Below are positions 9,395 to 16,818 of a stretch of 64,000 bases of DNA, piece by piece (position 1 is the stretch's first letter; every line of letters starts with the position of its first letter). The position numbers and the translations under genes were made by a program. The DNA comes from an uncultured Bacteroides sp. (lineage in GTDB: Bacteria > Bacteroidota > Bacteroidia > Bacteroidales > Bacteroidaceae), in NCBI GenBank assembly GCA_949296575.1, contig CASFPE010000029.1, positions 1 to 64,000 on the forward strand, written 5' to 3'. The notes beneath the pieces are model-generated. The model saw only the letters and a list, made by a program, of their open reading frames with translations, had not been told where the DNA came from and did not search any database.

Positions 9395-9461
9395 CCTGCT
9401 GGCATGGATGATTGGAAAAAGATGATTAAATTTGTACGTGGAATCAGAAAAGGATAAAGCT

Positions 9462-10505
9462 ATGGGAGAGAAAATCGTTACCTTTGGAGAAGTATTGTTG
9501 AGGCTTACTCCTCCATCATGCCTGAGGTTGTCGCAAGCCCAGCGTTTGGGTGCCACTTATGGTGGCAGTGAATCGAATGTGGCGGCATCGCTTGCCAATT
9601 ATGGCCACGAAGTGGAGCTGGTAACCCGTTTGCCGCAGAATGAGATAGGCGATGCTTGTTTGGCCAATCTTCGGAAAGCAGGAATCGGTGTGCGCCACAT
9701 CCTTCGCGGAGGTGACCGGTTGGGTGTTTACTTCATGGAAGACGGTGCATCGATGCGTGCTTCCAAGGTTATTTACGACCGTGCCGGATCTTCTTTTTCC
9801 ACCATGCTTCCCGGCATGGTCGATTGGGAGAAAGTTTTTGACGGTGCCGGCTGGTTCCATTGGTCGGGCATTGTGCCTGCATCGTCCCAACATGCGGCTG
9901 ATGTGTGCAAGGAAGCCATCGAGTGCGCAGACCGTATGGGACTGACTATTTCGTGCGACCTGAATTTCCGCAAGAACCTGTGGACGTATGGCAAGTCGGC
10001 CACGGAGGTGATGCCGTCGATGGTGGAGAAAAGCGATGTGATATTCGGTGCCATGTCTGAATATAGGTTCACTTTGGGAGTGAATGATGTGCCGTTCAAG
10101 GCAACGGACAGCCATTATGTCCTCGACCGTGACGTGTTCTTGAAAGAGTGCCGGATGATAGAGTCCCGTTATCCTCGTTGCCGTTCGATGTTTATTGAGC
10201 TGCGCAATTCCATGAGCGTGAACCATGATGTGCTGGCAGCGGTGCTTTATTCCAAAGGCGTTTTGCACGTGGCTCCTGTTTACGATATCGATGGAGTAGT
10301 AGACAAGGTCGGAGTGGGCGATGCTTTTGTGGGGGGCATGATTCATGGTCTTCTTGCTTACCCGGATGATGGCCAGAAGGCTTTGAATTTTGCTTTGGCC
10401 GCTTCTGCTTTGAAGAACACGGTGTATGGCGATTTCAATCAGGTTTCAGTTGCCGAAGTAGAGAGCTTGATGCAGGGCAATCGTTCGGGCAGAGTTTCGC
10501 GTTGA
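9462..10505 (+). CDS. PfkB-family sugar kinase, probably 2-keto-3-deoxygluconate kinase
   Basis: A 347-residue ribokinase-family (PfkB) kinase. The N-terminal KIVTFGEVLLRLTPP, the sugar-binding GATYGGSESNVAASLANYG and the C-terminal DKVGVGDAFVGGM (anion hole and catalytic Asp) are clear; the overall pattern is closest to KdgK-type proteins. KdgK phosphorylates 2-keto-3-deoxygluconate in uronate breakdown. No uronate genes are nearby, and a fructokinase role cannot be excluded. I choose the ATG at 9462 because a TAAATTTG promoter element at 9427-9434 overlaps the upstream TTG start at 9432. Confidence 0.8.
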   Translation: MGEKIVTFGEVLLRLTPPSCLRLSQAQRLGATYGGSESNVAASLANYGHEVELVTRLPQNEIGDACLANLRKAGIGVRHILRGGDRLGVYFMEDGASMRASKVIYDRAGSSFSTMLPGMVDWEKVFDGAGWFHWSGIVPASSQHAADVCKEAIECADRMGLTISCDLNFRKNLWTYGKSATEVMPSMVEKSDVIFGAMSEYRFTLGVNDVPFKATDSHYVLDRDVFLKECRMIESRYPRCRSMFIELRNSMSVNHDVLAAVLYSKGVLHVAPVYDIDGVVDKVGVGDAFVGGMIHGLLAYPDDGQKALNFALAASALKNTVYGDFNQVSVAEVESLMQGNRSGRVSR

Positions 10506-10520
10506 CAAGCGTTTGCGGCG

Positions 10521-11783
10521 ATGATAGGCGAACATGTGATTGGGAAGCTGAAAGTGCTGGTCGAGGCAGCCAAGTATGATGTGTCGTGTGCTTCCAGTGG
10601 CGTTTCGCGCCGTTCGCAGGGCGGGTTGGGCAATGCGGCGGCGTGGGGCATTTGCCATAGCTTCTCGGACGACGGGCGGTGCATCGCTTTGCTGAAAATC
10701 ATGCTGACGAACTATTGCATGTACGACTGCGCTTATTGTGTCAACCGCCGGAGCAACGACGTGCCTCGTGCCACCTTTTCTGTATCCGAATTGGTGGAAT
10801 TGACCATCGAGTTTTATCGCCGCAACTACATTGAAGGGTTGTTTTTGAGTTCGGGCGTGGTGCGCAATCCTGATTATACGATGGAACGCCTCGTGCGGGT
10901 GGTGAAAGACTTGCGCCTGAAGCACCGTTTTAATGGTTATGTTCACTTAAAAAGCATTCCCGGCGCGTCCCGTGAGTTGGTGGACGAAGCAGGCTTGTAT
11001 GCCGACCGTCTGAGCGTCAATGTGGAGATTCCCAATGAAGCAAGCCTCCGGTTGCTGGCGCCTGAAAAGGATTTTCGGAGTGTTTTCACGCCGATGTCTT
11101 ACATCCAGCAAGGGATATTGCAGAGCAAGGAGGATGCGCGGCGTTTCCGCCATGTTCCCCGCTTCTCTCCTTCCGGGCAAAGCACGCAGATGATTGTGGG
11201 GGCGACTCCCGATTCCGACAAGGATATCTTGCGGTTGTCGTCGGCTCTTTATGCGCGGCCCACGATGAAGCGGGTGTATTATTCCGGTTACGTCCACGTC
11301 AACCGTTACGACGCCCGCCTGCCGGTGCCGAAAACTCCGCCCTTGGTGCGGGAAAACCGCTTGTACCAGGCCGATTGGCTGTTGCGGTATTACCAGTTCC
11401 GGGTCGATGAGATTGTGGATGATGCCCTCCCCAATCTGGATTTGGACATCGATCCTAAGCTGGCATGGGCTTTGCGTCACCCGGAGTTTTTCCCGGTGGA
11501 CGTGAACAAGGCCAGCTATGAAGCGTTGCTTCGTGTGCCGGGCATCGGGGTGAAGTCGGCGCAACGGATGGTCATGGCTCGCCGTTTCTCCTCATTAGGC
11601 ATGCACGAATTGAAGAAAATCGGCGTGGTGTTGAAGAAAGCGCGTTATTTTATTGTGGCGCGGGGGCAGGATTCCCCTTTGTTCCCCGACCTTGGGGCAG
11701 CCCGCGTGCGTGCTTTGCTGTCTGTTCCTGGTGCTTCGCGCAAGGCGGAGGCTCTCCAGTTGAAACTTGCTTTTGAAAGTTGA
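10521..11783 (+). CDS. Putative DNA modification/repair radical SAM protein
   Basis: A 420-residue radical SAM enzyme with the cluster motif C-x3-C-x2-C at Cys66, Cys70 and Cys73 (NYCMYDCAYC). The C-terminal part has a helix-hairpin-helix (VDVNKASYEALLRVPGIGVKSAQRM, about 325-350) that suggests DNA binding. This matches the family annotated as putative DNA modification/repair radical SAM protein (TIGR03916), whose reaction is not established to my knowledge. The next gene, a DUF4130 protein, starts 4 bases after its stop, and this pairing is the usual context. It begins 15 bases after the sugar kinase stop. Confidence 0.85.
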   Translation: MIGEHVIGKLKVLVEAAKYDVSCASSGVSRRSQGGLGNAAAWGICHSFSDDGRCIALLKIMLTNYCMYDCAYCVNRRSNDVPRATFSVSELVELTIEFYRRNYIEGLFLSSGVVRNPDYTMERLVRVVKDLRLKHRFNGYVHLKSIPGASRELVDEAGLYADRLSVNVEIPNEASLRLLAPEKDFRSVFTPMSYIQQGILQSKEDARRFRHVPRFSPSGQSTQMIVGATPDSDKDILRLSSALYARPTMKRVYYSGYVHVNRYDARLPVPKTPPLVRENRLYQADWLLRYYQFRVDEIVDDALPNLDLDIDPKLAWALRHPEFFPVDVNKASYEALLRVPGIGVKSAQRMVMARRFSSLGMHELKKIGVVLKKARYFIVARGQDSPLFPDLGAARVRALLSVPGASRKAEALQLKLAFES

Positions 11784-11787
11784 GGGG

Positions 11788-12555
11788 ATGATGCGGGTGT
11801 TTGTGCATGACGGGTCGTTTGATGGCGTGCTGGCGGCGGTGTTCGATGCGTATTCCCGCCGGGCTTTCCCTGATATGCTGTTGCGCAAAGGAGAGGCTTT
11901 GCCCCTTTTCTGCGACGATGTTTGCGAAGTGCATGCGGACGAGGCGAAGGCCGACCGTGTGTGGCGGGCGTTGCAGAAGAAACTGTCGCCTTCCTCGTTG
12001 GCATCTTTGGTGATGTGTTGGTTCTCCGAGCAGCCAGGTTCTGCCGAATGGATATTCCGTTATGTCTGCAAAGTGATGGATTCTTCCATGTCCATTGAGG
12101 GGAACTGGGCCGACAAAGACGTGCGTACGGTGCTTCAATGGGGCAAGAAGGTAGCGTCCGAGCGGGAGCGCCTTCTGCAATTCCTCCGTTTCCAGAAGAT
12201 GGCCGACGGCGTGTTCTTTGCGGCCGTCGAGCCGTTGTACAACGTGCTTCCTCTTGCCGTGTCCCATTTTCGCGACCGTTTCAGCGATCAGGCTTGGTTG
12301 GTTTATGACGTGCGGCGGGGCTATGGCTTCTATTATGACCGCAAGGCGGTGGAGGAAGTTTCCTTCCCGGAACCTCCCAAAGGCTTGAGAGGCGGCTGGC
12401 TCGACCCCTCGCTTGTGGCGGAAGACGAGCGGTTGTTCCAGGATTTGTGGAAAACTTATTTCCAATCCGTGGCCATCAAGGAGCGGAAGAATGCCCGCCT
12501 TCAAAAGCAGAACATGCCCGTCCGCTTCTGGAAATACTTGGTGGAGAAGCGGTGA
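11788..12555 (+). CDS. DUF4130 (TIGR03915-type) putative DNA metabolism protein
   Basis: A 255-residue cytoplasmic protein of the family paired with the radical SAM gene before it. The N-terminus MRVFVHDGSFDGVLAAVFDAY and the conserved HFRDRFSDQAWLVYDVRRGYG segment are typical. In other bacteria the same domain is fused to a uracil-DNA-glycosylase-like domain (UdgX type), which supports a DNA-related role, but no activity is known. Tandem ATG codons at 11788 and 11791 are the likely start; an upstream TTG at 11767 would overlap the previous gene. No signal peptide or membrane segment is seen. Confidence 0.8.
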   Translation: MMRVFVHDGSFDGVLAAVFDAYSRRAFPDMLLRKGEALPLFCDDVCEVHADEAKADRVWRALQKKLSPSSLASLVMCWFSEQPGSAEWIFRYVCKVMDSSMSIEGNWADKDVRTVLQWGKKVASERERLLQFLRFQKMADGVFFAAVEPLYNVLPLAVSHFRDRFSDQAWLVYDVRRGYGFYYDRKAVEEVSFPEPPKGLRGGWLDPSLVAEDERLFQDLWKTYFQSVAIKERKNARLQKQNMPVRFWKYLVEKR

Positions 12556-12830
12556 GACAGGCGGGTTCTCCCGCACTCTGGCGGGAAGAAGCACATTTTC
12601 TCCTGCCAGATTTTGCTTTCTTCCCGATAATCCTTACTTTTGTCCGGCCTAAGTCAGCCCGCAAGGGTTGGCGGGGCGAAGGACATAATAAGAGAAAGAC
12701 GTTTTTCAGACGTTTGTCTTCTGTTTCTTGAATCTCGCAAATTCTACCAGAAAGAAGATAACGGCAACGAAAGCGTCTGCGTGGTATGTATATATAAAAT
12801 ACAAAGGTGTAATTATATATGTCATACAGG

Positions 12831-12928
12831 CGTGGGCTGACTTGCGTTGCTTATCCTTTCTGGTGGGCAATGCGAGAGCCTAAGAAACGGGATAAGCGGA
12901 GAAGCAGATTCCCACGTCTCTTCTTTTT
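12831..12928 (+). ncRNA. Candidate rod-shaped structured RNA with terminator-like tail
   Basis: Within a 447-base gap (12556-13002) lies a long nested hairpin. CGTGGG (12831-12836) pairs with CCCACG (12911-12916); CTG/CAG and CTT/AAG continue the helix; GCTTATCC (12849-12856) pairs with GGATAAGC (12890-12897); TTTCTGG and CC-TA-AGAAA extend it to a loop of about 15 bases. A T-rich tail ending in five Ts (12924-12928) follows, as in an intrinsic terminator. It lacks the GGTCAGG/GGAAGG apex of SRP RNA and I cannot match it to a named family. No good TAnnTTTG promoter is seen (TATATATG near 12812 has one mismatch). The rest of the gap shows nothing clear. Confidence 0.4.
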
Positions 12929-13002
12929 ATGCGCCGGCAAAACATGCATTCAACACATCGGCCATTCCGGGGAGTCTGTGGCATCCAAACGCAGGAAAAG
13001 GC

Positions 13003-13218
13003 ATGCACATCGGGCAACTCATCAGGAAGCAAATGGAGGAACAGGGGAAAACCGTCTCCTGGCTGGCCCGCGAATTGTCGTACTGCCGCACGAACATTTA
13101 TAAGATATTCGACAAGAAGTCCATCGACACCGGCCTGCTCCTGCGCATCTCCGTCCTCCTGCACCACGATTTCTTCCAAGATTATTCCCAAGAATGGCGC
13201 GGGAAGTGTCCCCGATGA
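13003..13218 (+). CDS. Small XRE-like helix-turn-helix protein
   Basis: A 71-residue basic protein with one helix-turn-helix of the Cro/XRE type: MHIGQLIRKQMEEQGKTVSW, then LARELSYCRTNIYKIFDKK, whose second helix would be the recognition helix. Similar small HTH proteins are common in Bacteroidota and their targets are generally unknown. The reading frame is open further upstream, but that part has no protein-like composition and overlaps the candidate RNA, so I use the ATG at 13003. The stop codon lies inside a 38-bp perfect palindrome. Confidence 0.7.
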   Translation: MHIGQLIRKQMEEQGKTVSWLARELSYCRTNIYKIFDKKSIDTGLLLRISVLLHHDFFQDYSQEWRGKCPR

Positions 13219-13244
13219 GTGTACATGTACACTCATCGGGGACA
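13207..13244. terminator. 38-bp perfect palindrome over the HTH gene stop codon
   Basis: The 19-base arm TGTCCCCGATGAGTGTACA is followed directly by its exact reverse complement, with no spacer. In RNA it would fold to a strong hairpin. A T-rich stretch (13249-13261) follows after several bases, so it may terminate the HTH gene. The core GTACATGTAC is also a possible protein-binding site. The left arm encodes the last residues (KCPR) and the stop codon. Confidence 0.6.
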
Positions 13245-13319
13245 GTTTCGTTTCCTTTTTCTGCCAAATGTCGCTTCCTTTGCGCATCCAATCTAAATCA
13301 TTAAAGGATGGTAAAAGGA

Positions 13320-14300
13320 ATGAAAAAGTTTGTAGCGGCAACGATGTTTGCCTGCATAGCCCCGGCAGCATGCCTCCATGCGCAGCAAGTGGACTACTCG
13401 GTTGTTTCGGTGCCTGAAGAATCCGGCAACCAATTCATACAAATCACGTCGGATGCCGACCGCGTGTGCCTCCCGATTGTCAACCGCAAGAGCAACCGCA
13501 TCGACTGGTTGTCGAACCGCATCTTGGACGTTTCCGTGGATGGGCAGCACTTGGCTTACCTGTCGGCGCGCAACAACACCACCAACATTTTCATCAAAGA
13601 CCTGTCGAAACAAGGCAGTTCCATCCAGCGGACGAACCGCACGGCGGTGTTGGACTTCGCCTATTCGCCCGACGGGAAATACATCTGCTTCTCGGAGACA
13701 CGCGGGAACACCAACCAAATCTTCCGCACGGATGCCAAGGGCGGTTATGTGTGCCGCCAAATCACGAGCGGCAACCAGGATTATTCGCCCGTCTATTCGG
13801 CCGACATGAAGCAGATATTCTTCGCACGCATGGAGATGAAAAACGTGAGCATCTGGAGCTACAACATGGAAAACAACTTCCTCTCCACTTTCACCAACGG
13901 GATGAACCCCTACCCCTTGCAGTCGGAACCCGCTTACGTCTGCACCCGCCTCAACGCGGCAGGCAAGAGCGAGATATGGAAAATCAACTACGAGACTGGG
14001 ACGGAGGAATGCATCATCTCCGACCCACAGCGCAGTTTCACCTCTCCCGTCATTTCTCCTGACGGGCAATGGGTGCTGTTCGTGGGCAGCAATGCCATTG
14101 ATGGCGGGACGTTCACTTACATGAACACCGATATCTTCGTGGCACGCTTGGACGGCACGGGCATGGCGCAACTGACGTATCATGCTGCCGACGACCTCAG
14201 CCCTGTGTGGAGCCGCGATGGACGGTACATCTACTTCGTGTCCCAGCGCGGCAGCGCCAACGGGACGGCGAACGTGTGGCGCATGAATTTCAATTATTAA
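13320..14300 (+). CDS. Exported PD40/TolB-like beta-propeller protein
   Basis: A 326-residue protein with a signal peptide (MKKFVAATMFACIAPAACLH, cleavage near AQ) followed by WD40-like (PD40) beta-propeller repeats. Repeats show the SPDG signature: YSPDGKYICFSETRG, ISPDGQWVLFVGSNA and SRDGRYIYFVSQRG. Such domains occur in TolB and in periplasmic proteins that bind partners or peptides; there is no catalytic motif. An alternative ATG at 13308 adds four residues. It precedes an outer-membrane barrel gene by 25 bases, so the two may be cotranscribed. Confidence 0.75.
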   Translation: MKKFVAATMFACIAPAACLHAQQVDYSVVSVPEESGNQFIQITSDADRVCLPIVNRKSNRIDWLSNRILDVSVDGQHLAYLSARNNTTNIFIKDLSKQGSSIQRTNRTAVLDFAYSPDGKYICFSETRGNTNQIFRTDAKGGYVCRQITSGNQDYSPVYSADMKQIFFARMEMKNVSIWSYNMENNFLSTFTNGMNPYPLQSEPAYVCTRLNAAGKSEIWKINYETGTEECIISDPQRSFTSPVISPDGQWVLFVGSNAIDGGTFTYMNTDIFVARLDGTGMAQLTYHAADDLSPVWSRDGRYIYFVSQRGSANGTANVWRMNFNY

Positions 14301-14325
14301 TGTCTATCAAACAAAACACATCAGT

Positions 14326-15042
14326 ATGAACAAACTAAAATTAGGCTTGCTGGCCGCCTGCATGGGACTGGCAACCACTGCCTCCGCGCAGTTTGTGAAT
14401 GCTTCGTCGGACGCTACGACACCGCAACGGAGCAACAGCAATTTCGACATCAAGGCCGTAAAGACCAGCGGATGGAACCGCATTTACTTTTCCTACAATC
14501 CCTCTAACTTGAAGAGGGATGCCGGGGACTATGATGTCAGCAAAAAATACCAAGGCTTCACGGTGGGATGGTTGAACGGCTTCAGCCTCACGAAGAAAGT
14601 GCCGCTCTACATGGAAGCCGGCGTGGGCATCCAATACCGGGGCTACAAAGATAGCGACAGCGATTATGATTATGAATCCACTTACAAGGAATCTCTCATG
14701 TCGCTGAACATCCCGGTGAACGTGCTGTACCGCTTCAACATCGTGGATGATTTCTCCATCAGCCCTTACTTCGGCTTGGATTTCCGCCTCAACCTGTTGG
14801 GAAAAGGGAAATATGAAAAAGAATATGATGCCTATTCCGATTCAGAAGACTGGAGCCTTTTTGATGAAGACAAGATGGGGAAAGATGGCGTTTACAAGCG
14901 TTTCCAAGCAGGCTGGCACATTGGCGTGGGCTTTGGCTACCGTGCGCTGCACTTCGGCGTGGACTATGGGACGGACTTCAACGAGATACGCAAGGACAGC
15001 CATTTCGGCACTACTTCCGTCACCTTGGGCGTGAACTTCTGA
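14326..15042 (+). CDS. Outer membrane beta-barrel protein
   Basis: A 238-residue protein with a signal peptide ending in TASAQ. It has alternating hydrophobic and polar strands, many aromatic residues and a C-terminal strand ending in F (TTSVTLGVNF), as in OmpA/OmpW-like porin-family barrels. An acidic, Tyr/Ser-rich loop (EYDAYSDSEDWSLFDEDKMG) and another (DSDSDYDYESTYKE) would be extracellular. No specific function can be assigned. A strong terminator hairpin follows at 15114. Confidence 0.78.
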   Translation: MNKLKLGLLAACMGLATTASAQFVNASSDATTPQRSNSNFDIKAVKTSGWNRIYFSYNPSNLKRDAGDYDVSKKYQGFTVGWLNGFSLTKKVPLYMEAGVGIQYRGYKDSDSDYDYESTYKESLMSLNIPVNVLYRFNIVDDFSISPYFGLDFRLNLLGKGKYEKEYDAYSDSEDWSLFDEDKMGKDGVYKRFQAGWHIGVGFGYRALHFGVDYGTDFNEIRKDSHFGTTSVTLGVNF

Positions 15043-15113
15043 ACAACGGATGAATCTTCATTTTAATTGGATTATAAAACAAATCTTTCGCACAAACCGT
15101 TTGACACGAAAAG

Positions 15114-15156
15114 GCATGCGGGCTGGTGTGCCACACCAGCCCGCATGCATTCTTTT
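15114..15156 (+). terminator. Intrinsic terminator after the outer membrane barrel gene
   Basis: A 17-bp stem (arm GCATGCGGGCTGGTGTG, 15114-15130, with its complement 15132-15148) is followed by ATTCTTTTT. It separates the barrel gene from the lipoprotein gene and shows that the longer ORF starting at 15050 is not the real start. Confidence 0.85.
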
Positions 15157-15202
15157 TGCCAGATGCTTTGTGCAACAAACAAATGGACATTATGAAATTA
15201 CA

Positions 15203-15631
15203 ATGATGGCCATGATGATAATGGCCATGGTGAGCTTCACAGGATGCGACAAAGACGATGACGGCATCAGTGGCAACGCAGAAGACCTGATTGTCGGCGA
15301 ATGGCAGTCCGTGCGCTACGAAGGTTATGAAATCTACGAAGGCCAAAGGGAAGAATGGAGCGGGCGATATACAGACAATCTATATACGTTCTACCGAGAC
15401 GGCAGCGGTCGTTACACCGATTTGGACAGCTATGAGGACAGCTATTCTTTTGAATGGGTTATCGATGGGGATGAACTCATCTTGGACGAAGGGACAATGG
15501 AAGAAGAACGCTGCACCATCGAAAAACTGAATGGAAACACCTTGGTGCTTTCCTATTTTGAGGAAGATCCACGTGAGGACTACGAATATTACGAAAGAGA
15601 AACGTTTGAAAGAGTGGGGGATGCCCGCTGA
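15203..15631 (+). CDS. Small acidic lipoprotein of unknown function
   Basis: About 142 residues: a short hydrophobic leader (MMAMMIMAMVSFTGC) with a lipobox at FTGC, then a very acidic body beginning DKDDDGISGN. The body resembles lipocalin-like lipoproteins of Bacteroidota (IVGEWQSVRYEGYEIYEG, WVIDGDELILDEG, CTIEKLNGNTLVLSY). The start is odd: the leader has no Lys/Arg, while an ATG at 15192 in the +1 register reads MKLQ and stops at 15204. One inserted base near 15201 would join MKLQ to the leader and give a normal signal peptide. Either the gene carries a one-base deletion, or translation starts at 15203. Confidence 0.6.
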   Translation: MMAMMIMAMVSFTGCDKDDDGISGNAEDLIVGEWQSVRYEGYEIYEGQREEWSGRYTDNLYTFYRDGSGRYTDLDSYEDSYSFEWVIDGDELILDEGTMEEERCTIEKLNGNTLVLSYFEEDPREDYEYYERETFERVGDAR

Positions 15632-15719
15632 CGTGCTGTGTGAATGAATGACGGGCGTGGCCTTTGCCAAGGGTTTTCCCCGGCAACTTCATAGGCAAAA
15701 GAATGGCAAACGGGGAAGG

Positions 15720-15753
15720 ATGCGCGGCACTTGCATGCCGCGCATTTCTTTTT
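15720..15753 (+). terminator. Intrinsic terminator after the small lipoprotein gene
   Basis: ATGCGCGGCA (15720-15729) pairs with TGCCGCGCAT (15736-15745) around the loop CTTGCA, followed by TTCTTTTT. Confidence 0.8.
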
Positions 15754-15826
15754 GCTGCCTGCATGGCCTTGAAGGAACGGCATGCACGGCGCAAGAAAGA
15801 AACGGGTCATTGTTGACACGAATCAA

Positions 15827-15979
15827 AAAAGTTCATAGAAGTTTTGCAAAAAGTACTAAGAACTTTTCGTGAAACTTCATAGGACATTTCTGGAACCTTC
15901 CAAGGTTTCATGCAAAACCTTCCAACGTTTAGGGCGAAACCATGGAAGGATTTTCAAAAACCTTTAAGGCGTTCTTTCA
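15827..15979. repeat. Array of seven degenerate 21-24 bp palindromic units
   Basis: Units begin at 15827, 15848, 15872, 15894, 15915, 15937 and 15958, a spacing of 21, 24, 22, 21, 22 and 21 bases. Each opens with AAA(C/G) and most close with a TTT-rich arm; the clearest is AACCTTCCAAGGTT at 15894. The array ends inside the last codons of the minus-strand rhomboid gene. Units are diverged from each other, so this looks like an old tandem array and is not coding. Confidence 0.55.
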
Positions 15980-16653
15980 GGTTCTCCGGGCGGGTTGCCC
16001 GGATTGCCGGGGAGGGCATCGGGCGTTGGCCCGCCGGATTCGCCGTCTTCCTCCTCGTCTTCCTCGTCCTCGAACGGGTCGCGCCGCTGCGGCCCCTTGC
16101 TTGCAAAGAGGGCGGCTGCCAAAGTGCCGGCCAACGCGCCGGAAAGATGCCCTTCCCACGACACGTGGCTGCGGGCAAAGTAGGGGAGCATGTCCCACAC
16201 GATGCTGCCATACAGGAAGGCCACCAGCAGGGAAATGGCCACGAGGGGCGGGTGCTTGCGCAGGATGCCGCTGAAAAACAGGAAGAACGCCAGCCCGTAG
16301 ATGAGCCCGCTGGCGCCGATGTGCCACCCCGGTTTCCCGATGAAGAAGGTGAAAAGGCCGCCTGCCACCCACACGAACCCCAAGGCCGCCCATCCCCAGT
16401 CGCGGTAGAAATAGAACAGGCACCACGACAGGAACAGGAAAGGCAGCGTGTTGGCCAGCAAATGCTTGAAGCCCGCATGCACCAACGGATGGGTGAGGAT
16501 GCCCATGATGCCTTTCCACTTCATCGGGTAAACGCCCCACGAAGTGAAATCGCACTCCAGCCCCCATTCCATCATCTGGAGGGCATAGAAGATGAAAAGA
16601 AAGAACACCGGCGGCACGGATGCCAGTAAAATGCGTTGTCTTTCGGGTCGCAT
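15964..16653 (-). CDS. Rhomboid-family intramembrane serine protease
   Basis: A 229-residue polytopic membrane protease that cleaves transmembrane substrates within the bilayer. The catalytic serine is Ser115 in HIGASGLIYG and the catalytic histidine is His169 in SWEGHLSGALAG. The TM2 motif HAGFKHLLANTL supplies His59, His64 and Asn68. Six hydrophobic segments fit the basic rhomboid core. The C-terminal tail (about 187-229) is cytoplasmic-like, very acidic (DPFEDEEDEEEDGE) then Pro/Gly-rich, and its last codons run into a repeat array, so the tail may have been altered by it. Substrates are unknown. Confidence 0.9.
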   Translation of the reverse strand: MRPERQRILLASVPPVFFLFIFYALQMMEWGLECDFTSWGVYPMKWKGIMGILTHPLVHAGFKHLLANTLPFLFLSWCLFYFYRDWGWAALGFVWVAGGLFTFFIGKPGWHIGASGLIYGLAFFLFFSGILRKHPPLVAISLLVAFLYGSIVWDMLPYFARSHVSWEGHLSGALAGTLAAALFASKGPQRRDPFEDEEDEEEDGESGGPTPDALPGNPGNPPGEPERTP

Positions 16654-16727
16654 AGGGCTGATTCCACAAGATTTCGTGCAATGTTACGGATAATTGTTGA
16701 TAAAATGAAAAATAATTCCGCTTTTCA

Positions 16728-16758
16728 TTTCGCTTTTCTTTTTGTTTTATTACTTTTG
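16728..16758 (+). promoter_or_regulatory. Probable promoter of the alpha-glucan cluster
   Basis: TACTTTTG at 16751-16758 matches TAnnTTTG. A near-consensus TTTC sits 19 bases upstream (16728-16731) in place of TTTG. The start codon of the debranching enzyme gene is 60 bases downstream. Confidence 0.5.
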
Positions 16759-16818
16759 AGGCATCGCAACGGAAGCGTTGCGCAACGAGAAACTTTTAAC
16801 CTTAAAATATAAACAGCT

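Noticed and set aside
9432..9461. TTG start for the sugar kinase
   Set aside because: It lies in a TAAATTTG promoter box and upstream of the expected transcription start; the ATG at 9462 begins the conserved domain.
12831..12928. SRP (4.5S) RNA
   Set aside because: The rod shape fits, but the conserved apical sequence of SRP domain IV is absent.
15050..15202. Upstream start for the small lipoprotein
   Set aside because: The frame would run through a strong intrinsic terminator at 15114-15156 and places the signal peptide internally.
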